From: Tanypteryx hageni
Lineage: Eukaryota; Arthropoda; Insecta; Odonata; Petaluridae
Direction: 5' to 3'
Assembly: GCA_028673005.1 (NCBI GenBank)
Contig: CM054118.1
Coordinates: forward strand, 1,943,410 to 2,007,409
DNA length: 64,000 nucleotides
Each line of letters starts with the position of its first letter. Within the stretch, counting starts at the first letter, position 1. Below the pieces are notes generated by a model. It ran no database searches. It saw only the letters and a program-made list of their open reading frames with translations, and was not told the origin of the DNA. Positions 46,501-56,249 of this stretch are shown piece after piece. A program made the translations under genes and the position numbers.

Positions 46501-49500
46501 TCGAGGGCAATCCTCGGTGACAGCAGAAGTGAGCTTGAATCTTTCTGCTAGTTGGGGGCAGCCATAAACTACTTCATGCTGTAGGTGGGGGCCGGAAAGC
46601 GACCGTGCCCCGACCGATGTCTAACCCACAAGTGTGAGTGATCTCCGCAAAAATAGTCCTATCCCTCAACGCGACCTTCATGCGACAATGCAACAAAAGG
46701 TGGCATAGATACATGCGATCAGCTCTGCGCTGCTTATAATGTTGGCAGAAGAACGAAAAGATGGCCGTTAGCTGTGTTTTTTCATTTGCTGAATGTTTCT
46801 GCCATAAATGCCTTTATTGTTTATAAACAAAACGTTCAAAAGGAAATGACAAGGCGAAATTTCTTGAAATCATTATCGAAGGAATTAATCAAGGATCCAC
46901 AGATTTTGAGGTCTCAGAGTCAGTTTATATCTAGGCATCTCCGAAAGCGCATATGCACTCAACAGGGACTTGCGGAGGAAGGTCCATCACCGGGATCGGG
47001 ACTATCAAGAGAAAGATGCGAACATTGCCCAAGAAATATAGACAGTAAAGTGTCCACTAGAAGTGGAAATTGTGGAGCTTTTACTTGCAAAGACCATATG
47101 ATAATGAAGTGCATTGAATGTGGGGAGAGGGAAAGTGATTAGAAAATACAAAAAAATATTTTAATTTATTTTAATCAATGTTTATTGTAAAAACTATTAA
47201 TAAATAATTGTATTATAATGTAAGATTGATTTTATTTCCAGTAAAATATAAAAAAATTAATATATTATTGCTTATCTTTAGATATCATTTTGGGGTCATA
47301 TTGACCCCACGCGACTAATTACGGAACTTTTTTTCACGCGACTAACTAAGGGTTAAGGGTTTAATTAACCAGGGTACAGTTGCTTTTACAATTCCTGCAT
47401 TTAAATCATAGATGTCTAGAGAAGGGGAATTTTTTAAACCTGTTATAACTGTTAGGACTTCCTTTTCTGTTATATCTTCAAAAAACATCGAATTTGGCAA
47501 TGGCAAGATCTTGAGAGGGGCTATATTTTTTGTTATGTCATTTTTTAATAATGTTACCATGTTTGAAAAATGATTGCTAAAAGTTTCAGCTATCAGCTTG
47601 GGATCCTCTATGGTTTCCCCAGAATTTAGTTCGTCTAGTTTTGTTTTCTTGGTAGGCTTGAACTGAGCACTTTTTTAAACTATATCCCAGGTAGTTTTAG
47701 TTTTATTTGTAGCATATATGATTTGATTTGTGTAAAATAGGGATTTTTTTGTCTTTAGAAGGTTGATGTAATTGGCTTTTGCTATCTTGTAATTTGTTTC
47801 CAGTTCCTGATTTGTTAAATCATTTTTATATTGTTGATACAGTTTTTCACATAAGTCTTTGTATTCATAGCATTCTTGATCTCTCCAACCTGTTGGTTTT
47901 GAGGGAGAGGTATAAAGGTTAACTAGCGGTAAGATAGTGTTTACACATTCTAGTAGTATGCAATGGAAGGCTTTGAATTTCTCATTCGCTGAATTAGCTG
48001 AATATACAGTTTTCCAGTCTAACGCTGAAAGAAGGTTTTGGAGATTTTTCTGTCTATATGGGGTTAGTATAGGTCTTTTTTTATTAATATTCTGTTATGT
48101 ACAGCTTGGTTAAATTCTATATCTAGAGTAATTCCCAAATAGTCAGATTGATAGTTAGATGTGAGATGAGTCCGAAATGGAGCATTCTGTTGTATAATCA
48201 CATTGTCAATACAAGTGGCAACATTCCTACTTATCCTGGTGGGTTCATTTACAGACCAGCACAAACCATAAGATAGTAGTAAATCTTTAAATGCTAAAGT
48301 TTCTGCAGTATCGCATAGGGAATCAATATTAAAATCACCTCCTATTACAAAGGGTTTAAATGAGCGCAATAGTCTTTTTAGTAGAATCTCAAATTTTTCT
48401 AAAAATGTAATAAGATCACCTTTTGGTGATCTGTAAATGGAACATATTATAATAATAAATGGCTTATAAGTGATAATTGCAGCAATTTCAAAGTGAAATT
48501 AGGCCAGAGATTTCTGGATAACTATAATGCCCAATTGTTTCCTTCACAAAGATAGTAGAACCACCATGAATTGAATTACAGCGACTAAAGTGATTTGCCA
48601 GAACATATTTGACAATCTTTAAGACTTCAATAGTCTCATTTGTTTGCCAGTGTTCAGTGAAACAAAGTATATTAGGATTATCCATCATTTCAATTAAGTT
48701 ACACTTATTACCTAGGCACTGAATATTTTGGAACAGTACACTTATCTTACTAGTTGAGTTTATATAGGTTCCAGTCTTCCCACTGTTGCTTCTTAGTCAT
48801 ATAGGTTGTTGTTTCTTGGGTTTGCTGATCTGGTGACCACACCAGTTCATGCTCTTTATGACTTCAAATCGGCAATTATAAATTGCTATTTTCCTCTCTT
48901 CCTTATAGTGGACAGAAAGTTGAACTGTGAATAATGAAAGAGAGAATTATTAGTATTCAAAGAATTGAAGGACCAATCTTATGTGTCGCGTAGATATCAT
49001 TATGGAATTACACATTTATTAAACCGGTATCAAGAATTATTACATGAGGAAGAAGGAATCATGTCTTGTTCAATTTAATTTTTCCTCTAATGTGTTTCTA
49101 TGAATTTACATTTTATAACCAATAAATATAATTTTCATATTCATAATTTTCACTCCTTTTTTCTAAGCCTCTAAGAGTTTACAGTATAAATCTGCTATAA
49201 GAATATTTTAAAGATGAAAAATCTGAAAAAATGAGAAAATATAACCTGATAAGAGATTTAATTTCTCTTAAGCTAAATAAACTAACTTTGAAAATGTAAA
49301 TAACATGTTATACATTGGAAAGAGGTAAAAATATTTCACTATTAAATCATTTAAGTGTCAAAAATAACATATAAGCTGAAATAACTGTTTCAGTATCATT
49401 TAAGTTCTATTTCAAGTTGAAGTTTTAAATTTTCATGATGAATTCATTTTGGAAAGAATTGTAAAATTTCTACAGAAACTTAGTTTATTGAAAATCATGT

Positions 49501-50191
49501 TTCTCCAAAACCTTTGGAAAATTAGATGCACATTTTGGCAAAAAGATTGTTTTTGAATCTACTATCAGTAAATAAACACTGATGATGGCTGCTTTGTTAA
49601 AAAATGTATGCACCTTTTTCTGACATTGTAATGGCTCTTACAGTAAAATAGTTTTTCAATTTTCCTTCAGCCAAAAGGTGAGCTCAATAATTATTTCTTG
49701 AATGGACTGCAGTATATTAACAAAAATTGAATCTTTCCCTCATCTTTCAATGCAGTCTTTCATTTCAAGTAAAATGCCAGCATTATAGATATAACATGGA
49801 TATCTTAGCACAAGAAAGCATTCATTTCAATAAACATCATGGTCAATTATGCTTAGGTTATTCCTCCAAAGATGGTCTAATTAAAAATTTTTTGTGTTAA
49901 TAGGTGCAGACAGAAAATTATGTGAATGGCAGTTTGAAGTCAATGGGAAGCGTCGAAGGCAGAGTTGGTGAAATAGGTGAGAGAGTTGGTGAAGTAGAAG
50001 GAAACTTAAACTTTTTACTCGGACGCCTTTCACTTGTTGCCACCGAATTCAACCTAGTGAAGGCAGGATTGGCAGAAGCACTTGATGACGTCCGTCGTAA
50101 CATGGCATCTGTCAATAACAACATGCGAGAGGCAGCCCCGGGCACAGAATATGATCACGTCAACCAAGTGTCCCCTGCTGAAGGAAAGTGA
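31412..50191 (+). CDS. secreted coiled-coil protein, six coding exons
   Basis: Coding exons are 31412-31515, 31917-32118, 36513-36864, 42676-43287, 43713-43930 and 49904-50191. All five introns are GT-AG and the phases (2, 0, 1, 1, 0) agree at every junction, giving 1776 nt and 591 residues with no stop. Residues 1 to about 29 form a signal peptide (hydrophobic VYAVVMLLSLTVEA). The rest is mostly amphipathic helix rich in E, K, L and Q, suggesting an elongated coiled coil. There is one Cys after the signal region (IPCMQF, exon 3), which could allow a disulfide-linked dimer, and sequons are seen as NGT, NST, NQT and NGS. No catalytic domain or membrane anchor is present. I do not recognise the family. 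The first coding exon starts after an acceptor, so a 5' non-coding exon lies upstream. Confidence 0.85.
31917..32118 (+). CDS. coding exon 2 of the secreted coiled-coil gene
   Basis: Acceptor ATAACCAG, donor CCAG|GTAATG. It encodes LYEVRDAFLSLDASMRNYGD and a heptad-like, charged helix ending MERFLIQ. Confidence 0.85.
32676..33195. mobile_element. non-autonomous DNA element, 520 bp, in host intron 2
   Basis: The ends are inverted: CAGTGGCATACC at 32676 and the reverse complement of CAGTGGCGTAGC finishing at 33195. ATATC lies directly outside both ends, a possible 5-bp target duplication. The superfamily is uncertain: CAGTGG termini are common in hAT elements, but an 8-bp duplication is not seen. 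Confidence 0.6.
33306..34440 (+). pseudogene. SWIM-family-like gene remnant with a retained intron
   Basis: Exon 1 (33306-33439) encodes MASERFCLTRSDNLPNVDSY and EMRGVKAGR. Exon 2 (34208 on) encodes SMRKDYVSNAVGFVKLKRE, KGKICPEHRIR and then, after an in-frame TAA, GYEVSVVVDEEEDLVTSVEC with HDC. The join at GCAG|GTTTGT and CTTTGAG|GTC keeps the phase exactly. From memory, this combination (S..DY..A.GFV..KR, V..PEHR.R, V.CHDC) is typical of repetitive, SWIM-zinc-finger-containing arthropod proteins. Here it is truncated before the finger is complete. It lies in intron 2 of the secreted-protein gene on the same strand. Confidence 0.55.
34441..36512. other. intron 2 remainder, no gene
   Basis: Intronic AT-rich sequence. 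An open frame at 35603-35935 has no recognisable domain and no supported start. Confidence 0.45.
36513..36864 (+). CDS. coding exon 3 of the secreted coiled-coil gene
   Basis: Acceptor CTTAAG, donor AAAG|GTAAGA. It carries helical segments on either side of a short break (GEAAPAEIPCMQFLSP) that holds the only cysteine after the signal region, and an N-G-T sequon. Confidence 0.85.
37519..37595 (+). repeat. short tandem repeat (about 21 bp x 3)
   Basis: The unit GTCCTGGTTTTCCAGGATTT occurs about three times, preceded by GGGTGTCCAGAT. That context resembles the subterminal region of some DNA transposons. Confidence 0.75.
38609..38755 (+). pseudogene. possible piggyBac-like transposase N-terminus
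   Basis: MASTNRKRQAIHGDEK, a TAG stop at 38657-38659, and then MEILFESDSEESVISDSD. An acidic, serine-rich N-terminus with this start is common in piggyBac transposases. The fragment ends within 150 bp and no core domain follows. It lies in intron 3. Confidence 0.35.
39950..40390 (+). repeat. degenerate tandem units of about 50-100 bp
   Basis: At least four imperfect repeats share TTACATTCAAAAT and TAATAACAAATGAAAAC, inside the Tigger-like element. Confidence 0.5.
40390..40820 (+). repeat. dispersed repeat, copy B
   Basis: A fuller copy of the repeat at 16120-16505. It adds a 5' part (TTTTTACTTTCTCC, GGAAAGTATTG, GGAAACACACATTTTGAGGT) that is also recognisable, inverted, at about 57260-57385. 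It lies inside the Tigger-like element in the opposite sense to that element's gene. Confidence 0.85.
41085..41700 (-). pseudogene. Tigger-like transposase C-terminal remnant
   Basis: Frame 1 (about 41718-41405) has an acidic/serine linker and then KYRKDKEKRVTKAVKAAFSR and LGLDEMETRDTHQLLASHSE. Frame 2 (41417-41085) has EELMEQDEQRVKELETPETQ, AKSLRLIEDGTALWDEHDPD and RTQFEIYTKLCMKKR. The LL..HSEEL/EEL....E series and the closing basic helix resemble Tigger C-termini. A frameshift lies at about 41405. Upstream catalytic sequence is missing. The linker is unusual, so the assignment is moderate. Confidence 0.45.
42676..43287 (+). CDS. coding exon 4 of the secreted coiled-coil gene
   Basis: The largest exon, 612 nt. 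Acceptor ATGTTAG, donor ATTG|GTGAGT. It encodes about 204 residues of almost uninterrupted helix with an N-S-T sequon. Confidence 0.87.
43713..43930 (+). CDS. coding exon 5 of the secreted coiled-coil gene
   Basis: Acceptor CTTTAAG, donor TACAG|GTAATG. It encodes a helix with an N-Q-T sequon. Its end matches the phase-0 start of exon 6. Confidence 0.85.
45560..47352 (+). mobile_element. piggyBac element, internally deleted, inside the LINE
   Basis: TTAA lies on both sides (45556-45559 and 47353-47356). Inside, the ends are inverted: CCCTTAATTAGTCGCGTGGG on the left and CCCTTAGTTAGTCGCGTG read from the right. A second inner copy of TTAGTCGCGTGGGGTCAATA occurs on the right. TTAA duplications and CCC(T/Y) termini are diagnostic of piggyBac. 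At 1793 bp it is short, and only the transposase C-terminus is left, so it could move only with a transposase supplied in trans. Confidence 0.93.
46774..47142 (+). pseudogene. piggyBac transposase C-terminal domain
   Basis: The frame holds the end of the DDE_Tnp_1_7 domain (INAFIVYKQN, TRRNFLKSLSKELI) and the terminal cysteine-rich finger (CEHCPRN, CGAFTCKDH, MKCIECGERESD) that piggyBac transposases use to bind their ends. The upstream catalytic region is deleted. The tail itself is intact to its TAG stop near 47142. Confidence 0.85.
49904..50191 (+). CDS. coding exon 6 of the secreted coiled-coil gene (terminal)
   Basis: Acceptor TTAATAG. An alternative CAG acceptor six bases later would drop two residues. 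A short internal repeat (GRVGEIGERVGEVEGN) precedes the final helix. The stop is TGA at 50189-50191. Confidence 0.83.
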   Translation: MQTENYVNGSLKSMGSVEGRVGEIGERVGEVEGNLNFLLGRLSLVATEFNLVKAGLAEALDDVRRNMASVNNNMREAAPGTEYDHVNQVSPAEGK

Positions 50192-50400
50192 ATGAAGAAT
50201 ACACCTTTTTTAATGAAGCAGAGTGAATTGTTCTGAGAAACAGTGTGTGACGTGCTCAATTCCTACAATTTAATGACAATGACTGATGAGCATATTAACC
50301 ACCTTGGCATGATATCTCCAAAAAGTGGTCATGCTGGAAAACATGGTCTTGGAATCTTGATGAGAAAAATTGCCAAAATTTGATTGTTTAAAATAAAAAG
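50192..50400 (+). other. probable 3' UTR with poly(A) signal
   Basis: An AATAAA motif occurs near 50391, about 200 nt after the stop. Further AATAAA sites lie near 50798 and 51536, so the true end is uncertain. Confidence 0.45.
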
Positions 50401-52900
50401 ATTCTGTTTTGAAATAGTTTGCATGATCATTGGTGATGCAATTGATATAAACTCTAAGTGAAAGACAATTTCTCACATACTAGTTAAATGAACAGATGAT
50501 GCAAATGAATTTTTTAAATCGAGTTGAATACAAAAAGTAGGGAAAGGAAAAAATCTAGATTTAGAACTTCTTGGACTTCTTTACTTTGAAGTCCACTAAG
50601 TTGAATTGATACTGAAACTGTCAAAAATGTATCCCTAATTTCTTTGAGATATTAAATTATATTTTTAAAATATAAATAGGGAATTGAGTTTTTTCATATC
50701 AACAATAACAAGTTGATCTAGTTATGTTATTTTAAGGAGTGAATATGAAAAATCATGCAACAGTTTTTACAAAAATATTTTAAATGTCATATTAGTAAAT
50801 AAATTTAATATTTCCTTAATCTATTTTTAAACACATTTAGTGTTAAGGCTTTGAATCTTTCTCTTTGATATTTGTTTTATCAATTTTATTTCATCTATGT
50901 TAGTCATAAAAATATTAACTTTTCAAGTAAATTCTATAGTATTTCGTAATCATCAAACAAAATCTTTATCTCAGCTTCCTTTATATAGAGTTATTTCATT
51001 TCATTTGTAATGGAAGGTGTCTGTTTGTCCACCCCTATTAACTTTTGAACCAATAGACTGACACTTGGTGGAAACCTTTTGCTACTTGGGCTGAGCTCCC
51101 AAGGATAGTTTTTGTTGGGAAGATTGAAGGTCCTAGGTTTAACTCCACTTTCCATTTGATTTACATGGAAGACCTGAAATTTATCATGTAGGATGATTTT
51201 CTCTTGCATATTAAAATATCTTAGAATAGTAATATTGGAACGGGATTCATACTATTCTCCAAGGAAAGGAATGGAGATTCTAATTTTTATTGTAGTATGT
51301 TGCTTATCAATCGTATTTCTTCAAATTTCACATTTTTATTCCTTTTTCTTATTTCCTTTTTCCTACTTTTATATTTATTGTTTTTTAAAATTTGCTTGTT
51401 TTCACTTCATCCGTCTGTGCACAAAATTTTGAAGCAACGAGAAAAGTTGAGAAGCTAAGATTTTCAGGATATTTTGGCTGGTGACAGACAAACCCTATTG
51501 ATTTTGGGATCCACCAGATTGCCTTGTAGGATTAAAAATAAAGCTTTATGAACTATCCATTATGATGGTAAAGTTGCTTTGTTTATGTTGCTATTACAAT
51601 AAAAGCAAAGATTAAATACGTTCAATTTACTTTTGAGAAGGAAAAAAGGTCGTAAACGACTGCTTAACTGCGGTGAGATGTGTTTTAAATAACTTTTGAT
51701 AGATTATGGGTTTTATGTTTTGTTTTAATGCTAATTTTATAATGAAAATAGTGTTAAATTATATTAACGCAGTTTGATATCTAAATCTGAACTTTGTTGA
51801 ATCATGCATATATGTTAAATTTTTTGCTGTGGAAAGGTTGATAGTAATTTTATTTATTTATATTTATATAGTGCTACATGTGTTTATTAAATGCAGTGGA
51901 TAGTCATCATTGAAATAATTTGATAATGAGGTCGAAGATTCCAAAAATTTATGGAATATGGTTTCTAGGTTTCAAGGAATGTAAATATAAAAAAGTGACA
52001 TATTCAGATAAATTCTTATAAATTTATGGGTTATTTTTAAGTAATGGTTATGCAATCCCCTTTAAAAAGGTTTATTTATAATAAAATATTTATAGTATTA
52101 TTTCACAATAATTATTATTATTCTTACTATAATTGACAATAATATTTGCAATTTACAATAATAGTTTAAATTTACAATAAAAGTTAATTTACAATAATAA
52201 TTAAAATTTACAATTATATTTAAAATTTACATTATAACAAATTGTTTTGAGAAATACAATTATTAATTATTATTATTTTTTATATATAGTTACTAAATAT
52301 CAGTCTGTCCATCCGTCCGTCTGTTCGTCCCTCCTTTTATTTGTTGGACAGTATGACATAGAGAAATACTGTAAAAGTCATTTTATTTCTGCAAACTAGG
52401 AGAGCTCGCGAAAACAATTTTCGTTTACATAAGTGTCCCAAGTTCGACTCCAGGAGATGATTATATTTTCCCATATGTTTACACAGGAGTTTCGATTTTT
52501 CAATGTGCAAGATTTTATTCCATAATTCATTAAAATACGTAAATTTCCCTGTTTCTGCTTTATTCGACGGCTAAAACTATAAAATATCTTATTCGTGCAA
52601 TGAAATTCGACGATCGGTTTAGTTCAAAAATTAAAACTATAAAAAGTTATTTACATTTTGAAACGTAAATAATTTGATATATTTCAACAACTAAAAAAAT
52701 AAAAGAAAAATGCTTTTCCACTTTTTCAACGTAAACATATTTTGATATTACGTTGAAATAACGCAGTAAATTTTTAAAAAATATATAAAAAATAATAAGG
52801 CTTACTTGAAATTTCCTACAAAAAATCCAAAAACTGGTTTTCTAATGAACGGTGCATTCGACTAGAAAACGACGCACACTGTTCGAAAGCCCAGAAGACA
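50401..52900. other. AT-rich intergenic sequence
   Basis: No gene is recognised. Two short stretches (near 51120-51160 and 52435-52475) share TCC(T/C)A(A/G)GTT(T/C)(A/G)ACTCCA, like the B-box-bearing part of a degraded SINE. A very AT-rich run of ACAATAAT-type units lies at 52100-52270. Confidence 0.45.
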
Positions 52901-53599
52901 CTCGGTCGTATTCATAGATTTTCATATTTACACGCTACTAAGGCTTACTTACTAGTAACCTACTAAGCGAGTAAATAAGGGTTACTAAAAAGTGGTATTC
53001 ATAGTCCGAAAGGAGTGAGCTACTAAGGTTGACTAAAGGCCACTAACTTAATGTGCTACTACGATATTCACGGTGTCATGCAATGCATGGCTTGGCTTAT
53101 ACTTCGCATGCGCATGCAGGGCACGCTAACTTCATTGCTCTGGGTAGTGTGGTGCTGTTGCAGTTTTGTTTTTTGGTGTTGCGAATTCTTTTCCTTAAAT
53201 CGTTTATATTAGTGCTAGTTTAGTTTTCTGTATAATCAATTTATTTTACTGTGGGTTGGGTGGTTTAGTTAGGTCGTGTTATTTAATATCTTGTTTGTAT
53301 TTGTGGATTTATTGTGTGTTTTATTTTATTTTCGTATAGGTATCATTGTTCTAGTTATTTTTATAGGTTTTTTGGTGTAGTTTCCTGTGGATTGGTTGTT
53401 TAAGTTAGGACGTATTATTTAGTATTTTCCTTATATTTCTAGCTTTATATTAATTTTCATATAGGTTACGTAATTGTAGTTACTTTGAGGATTTATTGGT
53501 GTAGGCATTTACATTTCGTCATTGTTCATTGGATTTAATTGTGTTGTTATCATTAAGAGGGTTGTTATTGTTCATTGTTATTATTGTTAATTGATTGTC

Positions 53600-54879
53600 A
53601 TGGAAGCGAAAAGGGTAAGATCTCAGAATTGGTCGCAGGGAGAGAGAGATTCATTGTTGGCGTTAGTAGGGGATAGAATTGCAATACTCGAGGACGAAAG
53701 TTGCGATGGCCGCATGCTGCTAAAAAAGCAGAAAATGTGGATGGAGGTGAGGACTCTTTTTGAAGCGGAGCATGGTGGAGATAGAAATTTGCAGAGGATC
53801 AAGGAGCAATGGAGGAGGATGAAGTTATCCTCCAAAGATTCGGTCACCATGGTAAGAGCCTTTCAAGTTAAAGTTATTGAGTAATGATGAATGTATAAAG
53901 ATTTATGGTTATTTAATTAGATCTGCCATTTTTGTAGTTAAAGAATTATCAGAGAGGGACTGGTGGAGGTGGACCAGTTCCTTCTGGAAGTGGAAGTGCT
54001 CCCCCAACTGAGGTGGATTATATAATACAGAATTTGATCCCAGATCAATTTGTGAAGGATAGCAGCATGTTTGATGACGATGCTGAACTTGAAATATTGG
54101 TAAGCTTAAGATTTAAGAATGAACTATGGTGAAAAATGAATTACAATGTAATTGAAAGTGCTAAAGGGGAGAACTTTATTTCTTATCACTGTTAAGATCA
54201 CAATTGTGGAGGTTTTTATTTTCAAGTTATTAAATTTGCTTGTATAATTGAACCAATTTGAGCAAATTGTATTAAATAAGACTTTTGTTGAATTAACAGC
54301 AGGATGAAGAAACAGAGTTCAGCACCCATTTGCTGAATTTGGAGCAGGAGGAAGAAAATATCCCCGATTGCAGTAATGTAGAGCAGGAGAGGGAAACAGT
54401 TGACACCCCTCCTCATCCCTCAAAGTGCTCCAATAAAAGGTAATATATAAAGAATAGCATGCAAGAGAAATAAACTAGATGCTTATGAAAGCCTATATAT
54501 ATATACAAAAACTACATCATGAATAATGAACCTGGTCCTATCCCCCTTGTTTCAGTTAACCACTTACTGCACACCTTCCACTTCCCTTAACAACTGTCAA
54601 CATCAGTATAAATACTCCTTCCATCCCTAATAAACATGAGTGCTGATGATGTAAATCGCTAATATATTTTCTTGACCTTTCAGGCAGAAACAAGGGAAAA
54701 AAAGGAGTCAGGAGTTGTCTCCCTATGAACAAGCCATCATTGAACTTCAACGAGAAAAGGTGGAGTTGCAGAAGTATGCGGTTAGAAGGCGGGAAGAAAG
54801 GGAAGAGGAGCTGCACAGGGAAGAAATGAAGATGATGAAAGAGAAAACGGATATGATGAAAGAGAAAAAGGAAATTTAA
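53600..54879 (+). CDS. Myb/SANT-like Harbinger accessory protein
   Basis: Exons are 53600-53851, 53938-54099, 54300-54439 and 54684-54879. All introns are GT-AG with matching phases (0, 0, 2), giving 750 nt and 249 residues. The N-terminus (RVRSQNWSQGERDSLLALVG, later IKEQWRRMK) is a trihelix/Myb-SANT-like DNA-binding domain. A Gly/Ser/Pro linker and an acidic middle follow, and then a Lys/Glu-rich C-terminal helix (LSPYEQAIIELQREKVELQK). In Harbinger elements the partner of this type binds the ends and carries the nuclease into the nucleus (established for Harbinger3/PIF). The start is the first ATG in frame. There is no lesion. A separate, domesticated host gene is possible but less likely given the neighbour. 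Confidence 0.8.
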
Positions 54880-54964
54880 AAATTTAAAAAACTGTATTGG
54901 GCTGAAAAATATAAAAATGAAATAAAAGAGTTAAAAACAAATATTTTCATGATTACTTTATTAT

Positions 54965-56243
54965 CTATTCAAAATAGTTAGCAATGAAATTCCTCCTAAA
55001 TATATTTCCTCTTCCTGTATGTACTCCATCCTCATATTTGCCATTTTCTTCCAAGTTTTCATCTTCACTGTCATCATCACTGCTTTCTGATTCTGTCAAA
55101 GAAAATGAACAATGTTTTTATTGCAGGTAACAGGGACAGGTTAATTGTAATTTATAATTATGTTGCAGTCTGTTAGTAATATAACTCCCTCTCAGGCCAT
55201 AAATAAAATTATAGAGAAATACATATATAGCTAAATCATGGCTTTTTATCAGAGAATGATGTAGTGAGCAATAAAAAATGTAATTGTTGCACAGATTTGT
55301 CAAACTTTGAACTATGTAATGGATGAGGTTGGGTGGTAAAATGTGTCCAATGATAAAACTATAGGAAATAATGTAAGATGACTAACCTTCCATTCTGAAC
55401 TCGATCCGCAAGTTATGGAGTATAGCCATTGCCACTATCATGGCTTTAGAGGTTTCCAGGTTCCCTGTGAGGCCTCTGTACAATGATCGAAATGTCATTT
55501 TCCAAACACCAAATAGCCTCTCAACTGTGTTTCTGGTTTGAATGTGGGCTGCATTGTATGCTTCCTCTGCTGCTGACTGTAATGATCATTGGTATAAATT
55601 ACTCATTAACATACACTAAGCTCAATATATATGCCCATATAATGACTATTTTAGGTTTACCTGAGGATTCCGCATAGGTGTGAGTAAATTTGGACGACAA
55701 GCATAACCACTGTCACCCAACAGGAGTCCTTTGTAGTTGCCCCTTTCAAATTTTCTTTTCAAATTCGACTCGTTAAATATTCTTGAGTCATGTGTGCTGC
55801 CTCTCCATCGTGCCACAATTTTTTTTATCTTCAAATTGGCTGCTGCAACCACCTATTTCATAATAATTTCAGTTACATTTTAATGGTCTGTTTCAATGAA
55901 TGAAAAATCAAGTAAATATACATATACCTACATCTTACAATGATACTTACTTGCACATTTATGCTGAAGAAATTCTTCCTGTTGATGAATGCTTGAGCAT
56001 TTGGTCCACCAGGATTTTTAATTTTAATATGGGTACAATCAATACATCCCACAACTTTAGGAAATCTTCTTATTCTATAAAATGCTGCCATTTCAGCTCT
56101 TTGTTCTATATCAGAATCAGGAAATGTTATAACATCAGCTCTGAGTCCTGCCAAAGCCACAGAAATGTTTTTAATTATCTGGCTCATTGTGGGCTGACTT
56201 ATGCCATGGAGTTCTCCAATTCCTTCCTGGTAAGCTCCCTTTG
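54965..56243 (-). pseudogene. Harbinger (HARBI1-like) nuclease, 5' truncated
   Basis: Exons are 56243-55951, 55852-55661, 55576-55387 and 55092-54965. All junctions are GT-AG and in phase. The product begins mid-protein at GAYQEGIGELHGISQPTMSQ, an HTH-like block. It then has the DDE triad: D in VVGCIDCTHIKI, D in LLGDSGYACRPN and E in RNTVERLFGVWK. An acidic tail ends at a TAG near 54965. Everything downstream of the truncation is intact. The missing N-terminus and first exon are replaced at about 56243 by repeat sequence. The class is DDE_Tnp_4/HARBI1, a cut-and-paste nuclease. Confidence 0.87.
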
Positions 56244-56249
56244 TAAAAA

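Larger units (their letters stand above)
44120..48900 (-). pseudogene. non-LTR retrotransposon (LINE) with EN and RT, antisense in intron 5
   Basis: From 48780 downwards: endonuclease pieces (SVLFQNIQCLGNKCNLIEMM, NILCFTEHWQ, VIGGDFNID, SDYLGITL), a linker, and then reverse transcriptase (45514-45128: NYRPISVLPVLSK, GFRKRKSTKTAIFD, IFLDLSKAFDCVNHKKLL; 45174-44149: EGVPQGSVLGPILY, LFADDTTLV, KYLGLIIDE). FADD is the RT active site. The motif set suggests a CR1/Jockey-type LINE. Frameshifts separate the blocks, and the endonuclease SDH motif reads SDY. It is 5' truncated and is split by a piggyBac at 45560-47352. It is transcribed opposite to the host gene. Confidence 0.85.
52903..56243. mobile_element. 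PIF/Harbinger element, two convergent genes, one end lost
   Basis: The left end near 52903 has GGTCGTATTCATAGA, with a second copy GGTATTCATAGTC at 52993. The stretch between is rich in GCTACTAAG-type subterminal repeats. Inside are a + strand Myb/SANT-like gene (53600-54879) and a - strand nuclease gene (54965-56243) only 85 bp apart at their 3' ends. This two-gene layout is the hallmark of Harbinger elements. The nuclease 5' exon and the right terminus are missing at 56243, where a GC-rich inverted repeat begins. Confidence 0.8.
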
